DNA of 64,000 nucleotides from RGIG6353 sp045594565 (GTDB taxonomy: Bacteria > Bacillota > Clostridia > Oscillospirales > SIG627): NCBI GenBank assembly GCA_045594565.1, contig JAZNYT010000002.1, positions 27,943 through 91,942 on the forward strand, read 5' to 3'. The first letter of the stretch is position 1. Every line of letters starts with the position of its first letter. The translations under genes were made by a program, and so were the position numbers. Positions 41,319 through 49,708 of the stretch are shown here, in pieces. The notes under the pieces are model-generated. The model saw nothing but the letters and a program-made list of their open reading frames with translations. It was not told the DNA's origin and did not search any database.

Positions 41319-42521
41319 ATGAAGATACTTGTTATCAATGCAGGAAGCTCATCTCTTAAATATCAGCTTATTGATATGGACAACGATGCAGTTCTTGCAA
41401 AAGGTCTTTGCGACAGAATAGGCATCGAAGGCGGAAACTTCAAGCACAAGGTTGATGGCAGAGATGACTACAAAATCGACGTTCAGATGAAGAACCATGA
41501 GGACGCAGTAAAGCTCGTTGTTGATACCCTTGTAAGCAAAGAGCACGGCGTTATTTCTTCAATGGACGAAATCGGAGCGGTAGGACACAGACTCGTTCAC
41601 GGTGCCGATAAGTTCTCCAAGTCGGTAATCATCGACGAGGAGGTTATCGAGACCGTTAAGGAATGCAGCGTACTCAGCCCCCTTCATAACCCTGCAAACC
41701 TTACAGGTGTAAGAGCATGTCAGGAAATTATGGGCAATATTCCTCAGGTAGGTGTATTTGACACAGGCTTCCACCAGACAATGCCCGATTATGCATACCT
41801 CTATCCCATTCCTTATAAGTACTATGAAAAGTACAGAATCCGCCGTTACGGCTTCCACGGTACATCTCACCGCTACGTAACGCTTCGTGCAGCAGCTACT
41901 CTCGGCAAGAAGCCTGAGGATATAAAGATTGTTACCTGCCACCTTGGTAACGGCTCGTCTATCGCTGCAGTTGACGGCGGTAAGTGCCTTGATACCACAA
42001 TGGGTATGACTCCCCTTGAAGGTATTATGATGGGTACCCGTTCCGGCAGCATCGACCCTGCAATCATCCCCTTCCTTATGGAGAAGGAAAATATGACTGC
42101 AAAGGATATCGATAAGATGCTCAACAAGGAGTCGGGTATTCTCGGTATCTCTGAAAAGACAAGCGACAACCGCGACATCGAGCAGGGTGCAAGTGCAGGT
42201 GACGAGAGATGCAAGCTTGTTGAAAATATGCTTTGCCATCAGCTCACCAAGTACATAGGAGGCTATATGGCTGCTATGGGCGGATGCGATGCAATCGTAT
42301 TCACAGGCGGTATCGGCGAAAACAACCCCGCTTACAGAAAGAGAGTTGCCGACAAACTCGCATTTATGGGCGTCAAGATTGACGACGAAAAGAACGAATT
42401 TGCAAAGAGAAACGGACTCGAGGTTGATATCTCCGCTGAGGGAACAACGGTTCGTATGCTCGTTCTTCCTACAAACGAAGAGCTTATGATTGCAAAGGAT
42501 ACCTACGAACTCGTTAAGTAA
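41319..42521 (+). CDS. ackA: Acetate kinase
   Basis: A 400-aa enzyme making ATP and acetate from acetyl phosphate. Motifs: LVINAGSSSLKYQL at the N-terminus, VGHRLVHG, RYGFHGTSHRYV, HLGNGSSIAAV and FTGGIGENNP. The start at 41319 has aggag upstream; a GTG three codons earlier is within the RBS. No phosphotransacetylase gene is adjacent. Fits a fermentative metabolism. Confidence 0.97.
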   Translation: MKILVINAGSSSLKYQLIDMDNDAVLAKGLCDRIGIEGGNFKHKVDGRDDYKIDVQMKNHEDAVKLVVDTLVSKEHGVISSMDEIGAVGHRLVHGADKFSKSVIIDEEVIETVKECSVLSPLHNPANLTGVRACQEIMGNIPQVGVFDTGFHQTMPDYAYLYPIPYKYYEKYRIRRYGFHGTSHRYVTLRAAATLGKKPEDIKIVTCHLGNGSSIAAVDGGKCLDTTMGMTPLEGIMMGTRSGSIDPAIIPFLMEKENMTAKDIDKMLNKESGILGISEKTSDNRDIEQGASAGDERCKLVENMLCHQLTKYIGGYMAAMGGCDAIVFTGGIGENNPAYRKRVADKLAFMGVKIDDEKNEFAKRNGLEVDISAEGTTVRMLVLPTNEELMIAKDTYELVK

Positions 42522-42528
42522 AAAAATA

Positions 42529-42567
42529 AAATCGCAGTTGAATTTCAACTGCGATTTATTTTTTGCT
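42529..42567. terminator. Bidirectional terminator, ackA and galK
   Basis: A 14-bp inverted repeat (AAATCGCAGTTGAA / TTCAACTGCGATTT) with flanking A and T runs. Confidence 0.85.
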
Positions 42568-42570
42568 TTT

Positions 42571-43758
42571 TTACTTTATTTCGCGTCCGCCGTTACCGGG
42601 CGTTGTTATGTAGAATGAAGGGGAGTAGCCTATCTTTTCTGTGTAATAGCTGTGTACCTTTTCTTTGAATTCTTCAACCGCATCGTTTTTAACTATGCTG
42701 ACAGTACAACCGCCGAATCCTGCACCTGTCATTCTTGAACCGAGACAGCCCTTAACCTTTCTTGCGGCTTCAACGAGAGTGTCAAGCTCTGTTCCCGTAA
42801 CCTCATAAAGATTTTTAAGGGAGTCACCCGAAGCGTTGAGAAGACGACCGAATTCGGGAATATCACCGCGGCTGAGCGCTTCTACAGACTTTGCAACTCT
42901 GTCGCACTCGTATACTACGTGCTCTGCACGCTTACGGCATACATCGTCTTTTATTGCCATCTTGTTCTTTTCAAAATCCGAAACAGACACGTCTGCAAGA
43001 CACTTTATGTCGGGCATTACCGTCTTCATATCCTGAAGTGCCTTAGCACACTCGTCGCATCTTTCGTTATACTTTGAGGTGATGAGACTGCGCTTCTTGT
43101 TAGTGTTTGTAATAACTATCGAAGCATCTCCAAGATCGAGGGGGACGTGCTTGTATTCAAGAGTAGCACAGTCAACCAGTACCGCACAGCTTTCCTTGCC
43201 CATAGCCGAAGCAAACTGGTCCATTATGCCACAGGATACACCGGCATAATTTCTTTCAGCTCTCTGACCGATAAGTGCCATTCTTATCATATCGGGCTGT
43301 TCTTTTTTACCTGCTTTTTCGTTGGCAAAGATAGTGAAGGCGAAGGCAGTTGCAACCTCAATTGCCGCAGATGATGAAAGTCCTCCTCCGTGAGGAATGG
43401 TATCGTGGAAAAGCATATCGCATCCAACAAGCTGTTCGCCGTCAATCATTAACTCGTGAGCAATGCCTGCCTGATAATTACCCCAGCTTAAATCCTTGTA
43501 GCTTTCGATTTTGTCAAGCTCAAGTACAACGTGGTCGGGAAGGTCGGTTGCTTCCATTACTATCTTATTATCGTCTCTTACTCTTGCTACAATGGTAGTG
43601 TCGAGAGTTATTGCAGCAGGGAGCACCGAGCCACCGTTATAGTCGATGTGTTCACCGATAAGATTTACACGTCCGGGGGATGCAAATACCCTGACACCTT
43701 CATAACCTCCGCCGAAACGCTTTATAAATTCATTTTTAAGCTCTGCTATAGTCATCAT
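42571..43758 (-). CDS. galK: Galactokinase
   Basis: A 395-aa GHMP kinase phosphorylating galactose to galactose 1-phosphate. Signature PGRVNLIGEHIDYNGG, ATP loop PHGGGLSSSAAIEVA, and C-terminal RMTGAGFGGCTVSIV. The start overlaps the galT stop by 4 bases, so galT-galK form a unit. No galE or galactose transporter is in the window. Confidence 0.96.
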   Translation of the reverse strand: MMTIAELKNEFIKRFGGGYEGVRVFASPGRVNLIGEHIDYNGGSVLPAAITLDTTIVARVRDDNKIVMEATDLPDHVVLELDKIESYKDLSWGNYQAGIAHELMIDGEQLVGCDMLFHDTIPHGGGLSSSAAIEVATAFAFTIFANEKAGKKEQPDMIRMALIGQRAERNYAGVSCGIMDQFASAMGKESCAVLVDCATLEYKHVPLDLGDASIVITNTNKKRSLITSKYNERCDECAKALQDMKTVMPDIKCLADVSVSDFEKNKMAIKDDVCRKRAEHVVYECDRVAKSVEALSRGDIPEFGRLLNASGDSLKNLYEVTGTELDTLVEAARKVKGCLGSRMTGAGFGGCTVSIVKNDAVEEFKEKVHSYYTEKIGYSPSFYITTPGNGGREIK

Positions 43759-44726
43759 TTTTCCTCCGATATATATTTTTTATGTGCTTCTCTCAGCTCT
43801 ACTGCCTTTTCTTCGGGACAAGTAGGATTACAGTGTGCCCATGCACCTGTCTCGCTTGAAGCGTTGAATTTGATTTTATCCTGTGAACGCATGGGAGGGA
43901 AAAATTCTATGTGGAAATGATGGAAAGGAGTTTCCTCACCGTTTACAGCGCCTTGATGCATACACATCATATAAGGGAAGGGGAAACCGAAAAGACAATC
44001 GAGTGTTCCGGCTGCCTCTCTGATTGCGGCGGCAAGATTTTTTCTCTCACTTTCGTTGAAATCTGTAATATACTGCTTATGACTCTTTGAAGAGACAATA
44101 ATTCCGTAAGGATATTCTGACCAGAAGGGAAGAAATACAACGAAATCATCATTTTCAAAAATTATTCTTTTCTCTTCATTCTTCTCTTCATTAAGTATAT
44201 CGCAGAAAAGACATCTGCCGTTTTCTTCCATATATTTCTTCGAGGATGCGAATTCAAGCTCAAGCTTTTTGGGGATGAAGGAGTATCCGTATATCTGACC
44301 GTGAGGATGAGGCATTGTTACACCTACTGCTTCTCCTCTGTTCTCAAATATGAATACGTACTTTATATTTTTGTCTTTTCTTATTTCTTCAAAACGCTCA
44401 CACCAAAGCCCAACAAGCTTTTCTACGTGACTTTGAGGAAGCTCGGGAAGAGTTATCGTGTGGTTGCTCGAATAAAGGATCACCTCACACTTGCCGTAGC
44501 ACTCCTTTGTTTTGAAAAGGTCGGTTGCAACGTCATCGGGTTTAGGGGGATTCTGCATCATAGAAGGAAAATCGTTATCGTATTCGAACACCTCGAATTC
44601 ATCGGGAACCTTTCCGCTTCCCGGACAAAAAGGACACCAGTCCTTGGGCATCTGAGGTCTGTTTTGACGATGTGAGGCTATCATAACCCAATCGCCTACC
44701 ATAGGGTTATATCTGAGTTCTGCCAT
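43755..44726 (-). CDS. galT: Galactose-1-phosphate uridylyltransferase (class I)
   Basis: A 323-aa GalT of the HIT superfamily, exchanging UMP between UDP-glucose and galactose 1-phosphate. Active-site region PHPHGQIYGYSF, zinc-type CPFCPGSG near the N-terminus, and the C-terminal FHHFHIEFFPPMR. Class I type, unlike the longer class II GalT of many Firmicutes. First gene of the pair; a promoter with a leader of about 120 bases lies upstream. Confidence 0.94.
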   Translation of the reverse strand: MAELRYNPMVGDWVMIASHRQNRPQMPKDWCPFCPGSGKVPDEFEVFEYDNDFPSMMQNPPKPDDVATDLFKTKECYGKCEVILYSSNHTITLPELPQSHVEKLVGLWCERFEEIRKDKNIKYVFIFENRGEAVGVTMPHPHGQIYGYSFIPKKLELEFASSKKYMEENGRCLFCDILNEEKNEEKRIIFENDDFVVFLPFWSEYPYGIIVSSKSHKQYITDFNESERKNLAAAIREAAGTLDCLFGFPFPYMMCMHQGAVNGEETPFHHFHIEFFPPMRSQDKIKFNASSETGAWAHCNPTCPEEKAVELREAHKKYISEEK

Positions 44727-44804
44727 TTTTTCTCCTTATTTCTATCATAATATCATATCAAAGAAAATTATAAAACAACGAATAGGATTTTTCAATCAAA
44801 AAAA

Positions 44805-44821
44805 TCACAGTAAAATTGTGA
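44805..44821. promoter_or_regulatory. Inverted repeat in the galT leader
   Basis: TCACA, 7 bases, TGTGA within the leader of galT. It is a possible operator; no assigned regulator is nearby. Confidence 0.3.
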
Positions 44822-44853
44822 AATATCAAAATAATTTATACTATCTTACGGTT

Positions 44854-44882
44854 ATAATATCACAAAATTTTGAAATAGTCAA
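44854..44882 (-). promoter_or_regulatory. SigA-type promoter of galT-galK
   Basis: On the minus strand: TTGACT (44882-44877), 17 bp ending TGTGA, TATTAT (44859-44854). Confidence 0.65.
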
Positions 44883-44900
44883 TTTTTTAATAAATTTAGC

Positions 44901-45050
44901 TATACTCGGTTCTTAAAGCCTCTTGCTTTGAATAAAATAAGCGAGAAGCTTATTGTTTCTCATTGAAACAAATTTTGATGGCTAAAATTGAGCGTTTTGC
45001 ACAAACGTTGCCATTGTTGCCGCGTTTTTACATTTAATTTTACTGAAATT
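44901..45050. other. Non-coding region with consecutive hairpins
   Basis: Between the galT promoter and that of the CBM9-like gene. It holds an imperfect 13-bp hairpin (44916-44951, one mismatch), a 7-bp hairpin (TTGTTTC/GAAACAA, 44953-44971) and a weak CGTTT/AAACG pair near 44990. No ORF. It could be a structured RNA or upstream regulatory DNA. Confidence 0.35.
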
Positions 45051-45053
45051 CTA

Positions 45054-45082
45054 TTGACACAAAAACTATATTGTGATATCAT
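45054..45082 (+). promoter_or_regulatory. SigA-type promoter of the CBM9-like surface protein gene
   Basis: TTGACA (45054-45059), 17 bp ending TGTGA, TATCAT (45077-45082). The 70-base leader contains small GC-rich hairpins (GGGCATAGCCC). Confidence 0.75.
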
Positions 45083-45155
45083 AATACCGTAAAAAGCCCG
45101 ATTTTATAGTCGGGAAAATAAAGGGCATAGCCCAAATAAAACAAGGAGAAATTTT

Positions 45156-46319
45156 ATGAAGAAGATCACAGCGCTTTTACTCGTAGTAATGATGCTCGTT
45201 TCTGCATTTTCTATGTCTGCATTCGCAGCAGTTGATATGTACAACGAAGACTGTGCTACAATTGTAAAAGAAACAGTTCTCAAGGGAACTCCCACAATCG
45301 ATGGTAAACTTGATGCCATCTACACACAGAGCTTGACCGTAAAGCTTCACGGTCCTGCAGATGCATACCACTTACAGGGCGGAGCAGAGGATATCACCGC
45401 TACTGCAACAGCATATGCACTCTATGACAACAATTACGTTTACATTTTCTTTGACGTAGTAGATAAGACACTTATGCAGGCTGACCCTGAATACGTTCAG
45501 GACCATCCTCATCCTCACCTTAACGACGCTGTTGAGTTCCGTGTTGGTGACGACCTCGAAGATCACTTCGCACCCTACGACGGATCCAACGATGCTCATC
45601 ACCTCTTCTATGTAGATGCTCACGGTGACAGATTTACTTGTTACGAGGAATCTATGGGTGATGACATTGAAAAGATGAAGTCTAAAGTTATCACAGATAC
45701 TGCTACAGGCAAGTACACTGCAGAAGTAGCTATTCCTCTTCAGAAGGCATTCAAGGAAGGCGAAATGATTCAGTTCAACTTCCAGATCGACGACCTTCAG
45801 GACGATATGGGCAAGATGGCAGCTGTTGGTTTCGCTCCCTCTTCCACATCACTTGTTGACCTCTACTGTGGCGGTCCCGTTGATGGATACGTTGAAACAA
45901 ACGAAGAGCCCAAGGTAGAAGAACCCAAGGTTGAAGAGCCCAAGGTTGAAGAACCCAAGGTTGAAGAGCCCAAGGTAGAAGAACCCAAGGTTGAAGAGCC
46001 TAAGGTTGAAGAACCCAAGGTTGAAGAGCCCAAGGTAGAAGAGCCCAAGGTTGAAGAGCCTAAGGTTGAAGAGCCCGTTGAAGGCACAGAAGAGCCTGTT
46101 GAAGGCACAGAAGAGCCCGTTGAAGGCACAGATGAGCCCGTAGTTGAAGAGCCTGTTGAGACTCCCGAAGAGCCCGTTGAGACTCCCGAAGAGCCTGCTG
46201 AGACTCCCGAAGAGCCTGCTGAAGAAGAAGGTTCTAACCTCGGTCTTATCATCGGTATCGTTGTTGCAGTTATCGTTGTAGTTGCAGTTGTTGTAGTTGT
46301 TGCTAAGAAAAAGAAATAA
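45156..46319 (+). CDS. Surface-anchored CBM9-like protein with EEPKV repeat
   Basis: A 387-aa exported protein. Signal peptide at residues 1-25 (ends SAFA-AVD). Residues about 40-245 resemble the CBM9/DOMON-like carbohydrate-binding fold (GTPTIDGKLDAIY, then YALYDNNYVYIFFDVVD, DAVEFRVGDD and YTAEVAIPLQ). An acidic Pro/Glu stalk follows: 11 EEPKV units, then EEPVEGT and EEPVETP units. A C-terminal membrane helix (LGLIIGIVVAVIVVVAVV) and KKKK end anchor the protein. No catalytic domain is seen. Strong promoter and RBS aaggag suggest high expression. Ligand unknown. Confidence 0.8.
   Translation: MKKITALLLVVMMLVSAFSMSAFAAVDMYNEDCATIVKETVLKGTPTIDGKLDAIYTQSLTVKLHGPADAYHLQGGAEDITATATAYALYDNNYVYIFFDVVDKTLMQADPEYVQDHPHPHLNDAVEFRVGDDLEDHFAPYDGSNDAHHLFYVDAHGDRFTCYEESMGDDIEKMKSKVITDTATGKYTAEVAIPLQKAFKEGEMIQFNFQIDDLQDDMGKMAAVGFAPSSTSLVDLYCGGPVDGYVETNEEPKVEEPKVEEPKVEEPKVEEPKVEEPKVEEPKVEEPKVEEPKVEEPKVEEPKVEEPVEGTEEPVEGTEEPVEGTDEPVVEEPVETPEEPVETPEEPAETPEEPAEEEGSNLGLIIGIVVAVIVVVAVVVVVAKKKK
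45904..46075 (+). repeat. 15-bp coding tandem repeat (EEPKV) with 60-bp higher order
   Basis: Eleven 15-bp units encode EEPKV. Synonymous markers (gta versus gtt, gag versus gaa) recur every four units, giving 60-bp blocks at 45901, 45961 and 46021 that are nearly identical. Confidence 0.9.
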
Positions 46320-46353
46320 TTACATAAACGAACGAGCTGATTAAAAAGCAATT

Positions 46354-46386
46354 AAAGGCTGAACGGATATCCGTTCAGCCTTTTTT
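46354..46386 (+). terminator. Terminator of the CBM9-like gene
   Basis: A perfect palindrome, AAAGGCTGAACGGAT / ATCCGTTCAGCCTTT, followed by TTT. Confidence 0.88.
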
Positions 46387-46389
46387 ACT

Positions 46390-46430
46390 TCAAAAAATAC
46401 GGCAAGGTAATTTACCTTGCCGTATTTTTG
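46390..46430. terminator. Second palindrome, terminator of the pro operon
   Basis: A 16-bp stem AAATACGGCAAGGTAA / TTACCTTGCCGTATTT (46395-46427), with T runs on both strands. It sits 65 bases after proC; the segment 46431-46491 between holds nothing I recognise. Confidence 0.7.
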
Positions 46431-46491
46431 TTACACAGGAAATTGCATGAAAAATAAGTCTACCTATAAAATTGTGAGCGAAGGCGACTTT

Positions 46492-47289
46492 TTATTTGCC
46501 AAGCTCTTTCGTTCTCTTGTAGGCATCTGTTACAGCGTTTATTACTGCTGCTCTCATACCTCCGTTTTCAAGTGCTCTCACACCTTCTATCGTACTTCCT
46601 GCAGGGGAGCACACCGCATCCTTTAATTCCTCGGGATGCTTTCCTGATACTTTAAGAAGCTCTGCACTTCCTATAAGTGTTTCGGTGGCGTATCTTATCG
46701 CCTTATCTCTCGGAAGTCCTGCCGCTACACCACCGTCAGCCATTGCTTCAATGAACATATAAACGAAGGCGGGTCCACATCCCGATACCGCACTTCCTGC
46801 ATCTATGAGTCCTTCGGAAATTTCGTCAATTTCTCCGGCATATTTTAACGAGTCAATGAAAGGTGCTTTATCGTCATCACTTACGTTAGAAAGGGCGGTG
46901 TAAAGGACCATACCTCTACCAACTCCTACAGGCGTATTTGGCATAATTCTGATAAGCTTAATATCATAGCCGAAGGCTTCAACTATCTTTTCTGTTTTTA
47001 TTCCTGCCGCCATCGAAACGAAAAGAACGTCGTTTCGTTTCATTGTTTCATTCTTTATTTCATCAATGGTGGATTTCAATACTTGAGGCTTTACACCAAG
47101 AAATATAACGTCGGCTTCCTTTGCAATATCTGCATTCTTTACGCTTTTAGCGCCAATTTCGTTTGCCAGAGTATCTGCCTTTTCTTTAATAAAATCGGAC
47201 AAGAGTATGCTGTAATTGCTTTTAGCTACCGCTCTTGCAATAGCTCCTCCCATATTACCTGTGCCGATAAATCCAATAGTTTTACTCAT
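46492..47289 (-). CDS. proC: Pyrroline-5-carboxylate reductase
   Basis: A 265-aa enzyme for the last step of proline synthesis. Rossmann motif IGFIGTGNMGGAIARA; IRIMPNTPVGVGRGM and the C-terminal AVCSPAGSTIEGVRALE are family signatures. Twelve bases downstream of proA. The operon proB-proA-proC contains the whole glutamate-to-proline pathway. Confidence 0.96.
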   Translation of the reverse strand: MSKTIGFIGTGNMGGAIARAVAKSNYSILLSDFIKEKADTLANEIGAKSVKNADIAKEADVIFLGVKPQVLKSTIDEIKNETMKRNDVLFVSMAAGIKTEKIVEAFGYDIKLIRIMPNTPVGVGRGMVLYTALSNVSDDDKAPFIDSLKYAGEIDEISEGLIDAGSAVSGCGPAFVYMFIEAMADGGVAAGLPRDKAIRYATETLIGSAELLKVSGKHPEELKDAVCSPAGSTIEGVRALENGGMRAAVINAVTDAYKRTKELGK

Positions 47290-47301
47290 AATTTTTCTCC
47301 G

Positions 47302-48534
47302 TTATCGTATTTGTCCGTTTCCTACGATTACATATTTGTAGGTAGTAAGCTCCTCAAGTCCCATGGGACCTCTTGCATGAAGCTTTTGGGTGGAAATACC
47401 CATCTCGCAACCGAGTCCGAATTCACCGCCGTCGGTGAATCTTGTTGAAGCGTTTACGTAAACCGCCGCAGAATCAACACATTTTGTGAAATATTCGATA
47501 TCATTTCCGTTTGTTGAAATGATTGCCTCGCTATGACCTGTTGAATGCTTCTTTATATGCTCTACTGCATCCTTTGTATCGTCTACAACGCCAACTGCAA
47601 GAATGTAGTCGAGAAACTCCGTGTCGAAATCAAGCTCTGATGCAGGTGTACATTCAATTATTTTGGATGCTCTTTCGTCGCCTCGAAGCTCTACGCCTTC
47701 AAGCACCTTTTTCATTTTAGGCAAAAATGTCTCCGCTATATCCTTGTGAACCAGACATACTTCAGCCGCATTACAAACAGAAGGACGGCTAGTTTTGGCA
47801 TTCTTTATAATATTCAATGCCATTAAAGCGTCTGCGCTCTTGTCAACGTATATATGGCATATTCCGGTACCTGTCTGTATACAGGGCACGGTAGCATTTT
47901 CGATGCATCTCTTTATAAGTCCGGCACCACCGCGCGGAATAAGAAGGTCGACGTATCCGTTGCCTCTCATCAGCTCGTTTGCACTGTCGTGCGTTGTGTC
48001 TTCTATAAGTTGAACGGCATCGGTATCAACTCCTGCCTTTTTAAGCCCTTCTCTTAATGCTTCTACTATTGCATAGGCGGAGAAGAAGGCATCTTTTCCA
48101 CTTCGGAGAATACAAGCGTTTCCCGATTTCAATGCAAGGGAGGCGGCATCTGAGGTAACGTTGGGTCTGCTCTCATATATGATAGCCACAACACCAATGG
48201 GAACGGGGGTCTTCTTAATGATAAGTCCATTGGGTCGCACTGTATCAACCGACGGTCTCGAAAGAGGGTCGGGGAGGGATGCTACCTCTTTCAGTCCCTT
48301 TGCCATAGACGAGATTCTGTCCTTTGTCAAAAGAAGTCTGTCTATCATAACGTCGCTTATTCTGCCTTTGGCATTTTCCACGTCTTTTACGTTAGCAATA
48401 AGTATTTTATCGGCATTATTTTCAAGCGATACCGCCATTTCAAAAAGTGCTTTATTTCTGGTATCGGTATCTGTTGTTGATATGTTGAACGAAGCGGTCT
48501 TTGCCCGCTTCATTATTTCAAGTGTAGTTGTCAT
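47302..48534 (-). CDS. proA: Glutamate-5-semialdehyde dehydrogenase
   Basis: A 410-aa gamma-glutamyl phosphate reductase. Aldehyde dehydrogenase fold with active-site Cys in SRPSVCNAAEVCLVH. VIYESRPNVTSDAASLALK and IPRGGAGLI are family blocks. The start overlaps the proB stop by one base. Confidence 0.96.
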   Translation of the reverse strand: MTTTLEIMKRAKTASFNISTTDTDTRNKALFEMAVSLENNADKILIANVKDVENAKGRISDVMIDRLLLTKDRISSMAKGLKEVASLPDPLSRPSVDTVRPNGLIIKKTPVPIGVVAIIYESRPNVTSDAASLALKSGNACILRSGKDAFFSAYAIVEALREGLKKAGVDTDAVQLIEDTTHDSANELMRGNGYVDLLIPRGGAGLIKRCIENATVPCIQTGTGICHIYVDKSADALMALNIIKNAKTSRPSVCNAAEVCLVHKDIAETFLPKMKKVLEGVELRGDERASKIIECTPASELDFDTEFLDYILAVGVVDDTKDAVEHIKKHSTGHSEAIISTNGNDIEYFTKCVDSAAVYVNASTRFTDGGEFGLGCEMGISTQKLHARGPMGLEELTTYKYVIVGNGQIR

Positions 48535-49301
48535 TATTTCTTACCCCTGAATCTTGTACCTACAGGCTCATTGTCTATTATTTTATAGAGTAGGTCGGGT
48601 CTTTCCCCGTTTATGATTATCATATCTGTACCTGCACCCGTTGCAATCTCTGCGGCTCTTATTTTTGTAGCCATGCCGCCCGTGCCGAGCTCAGAACCTT
48701 TTCCTCCTCCAAGAGCCTTGATTTCGGGTGTTATTTCGCTAACGTTCGCTATGAGAACTGCATTTTTGTCCTTGTGAGGATCGGCAGTATAAAGTCCGTC
48801 GATATCCGACATAAGAACGAGAAGGTCGGCATCGATATTTACGGATACGATTGCCGCAAGAGTATCGTTGTCTCCGATACCAAGCTCTGCGGTTGCAACT
48901 GTATCGTTTTCATTTATAATGGGTATACAGTCAAGCTCAAGAAGACGGGAAATGGTATTGTGGAAATTCTGCCTTCTTTCCTCGTCGTTTATATCATTTT
49001 CAGTAAGAAGTATCTGTGCAACGGTGTGTCTGTATTCAGAGAAAAGCTTGTCGTATGTATACATAAGCTCACATTGTCCCACCGCCGCCGCAGCCTGCTT
49101 CGTTGGTATATCCTGAGGACGGGTTTTAAGAGATAATTTGCCCACTCCCATACCTATAGCACCCGATGATACGAGCACAGGCTCGTGCCCTGCGTTTTTA
49201 AGATCACTTACGACCTCGCAGAGCTTTTCTATTCTTCTTATGTTGAGGCACCCCGTTGAATGTGTAAGAGTAGAGGTGCCGATTTTAATAACGATTCTCA
49301 T
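48534..49301 (-). CDS. proB: Glutamate 5-kinase, catalytic domain only
   Basis: A 255-aa kinase that makes gamma-glutamyl phosphate. VIKIGTSTL, VSSGAIGMG, NENDTVA and GTGGMATKIRAAEIA are the family motifs of the amino acid kinase domain. It lacks the C-terminal PUA domain present in E. coli ProB (367 aa), as in some other Gram-positive enzymes. First gene of the pro operon, with a promoter just upstream. Confidence 0.94.
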   Translation of the reverse strand: MRIVIKIGTSTLTHSTGCLNIRRIEKLCEVVSDLKNAGHEPVLVSSGAIGMGVGKLSLKTRPQDIPTKQAAAAVGQCELMYTYDKLFSEYRHTVAQILLTENDINDEERRQNFHNTISRLLELDCIPIINENDTVATAELGIGDNDTLAAIVSVNIDADLLVLMSDIDGLYTADPHKDKNAVLIANVSEITPEIKALGGGKGSELGTGGMATKIRAAEIATGAGTDMIIINGERPDLLYKIIDNEPVGTRFRGKK

Positions 49302-49332
49302 AAACTTCCTCTTTAGTATAAATAATACAATA

Positions 49333-49361
49333 AGAATACTACAAAATTACCGAAAAGTCAA
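49333..49361 (-). promoter_or_regulatory. SigA-type promoter of proBAC
   Basis: On the minus strand: TTGACT (49361-49356), 17 bp, TATTCT (49338-49333). The -35 overlaps the stop of the GIY-YIG gene. Confidence 0.55.
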
Positions 49362-49708
49362 CCTTTACTAGGTAATAAAGCGTAAAACTCATCACCTGTA
49401 ACTCTTGCAAAAGCTATACCTTCGAGCTTGACTTTGATTTTCTCGGGCACGTCACCCGTTTCACAAAATCTTTCCTTCTCACTTTTTGTCATGGTCTTGA
49501 TTCTGTATTCTGTTTTAATTGCATCACTCTTGGTATCGCAGGTAAGTATTGCCACAACTTCCTTCGGGGGATGAGACCTTGTGTACTTCGCACACCTGAT
49601 ACCACCGCCGAAATGCTCTTTTATTCTCTTTGTAACGTCCTTTGCACTGCCCGTATATAGAGTACCGTCAATGCATTTTAACATATAAACGTAATACATT
49701 TTTCTCAC
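49358..49708 (-). CDS. GIY-YIG domain protein
   Basis: A 116-aa single-domain GIY-YIG nuclease-fold protein of the UPF0213/YhbQ-like group. YYVYMLKCIDGTLYTGSA is the GIY-YIG motif; Arg and Glu residues in VTKRIKEH and KTEYRIK follow. The cellular role of this group is not clear. Its start overlaps the upstream gene by 4 bases. Confidence 0.88.
   Translation of the reverse strand: MRKMYYVYMLKCIDGTLYTGSAKDVTKRIKEHFGGGIRCAKYTRSHPPKEVVAILTCDTKSDAIKTEYRIKTMTKSEKERFCETGDVPEKIKVKLEGIAFARVTGDEFYALLPSKG

Noticed and set aside
41559..42548. 329-aa open frame on the minus strand
   Set aside because: Fully antisense to ackA; cysteine- and histidine-rich composition typical of a shadow frame.
45904..46075. 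Possible CRISPR array
   Set aside because: Units are 15 bp, contiguous without spacers, and in frame within a surface protein.
45863..46351. 162-aa minus-strand frame with repeated GSSTL
   Set aside because: It is the complement of the EEPKV repeat and has no independent start signal.
46417..46626. 69-aa plus-strand frame after the CBM9-like gene
   Set aside because: It starts in the terminator region and runs antisense into proC, with no RBS or domain.
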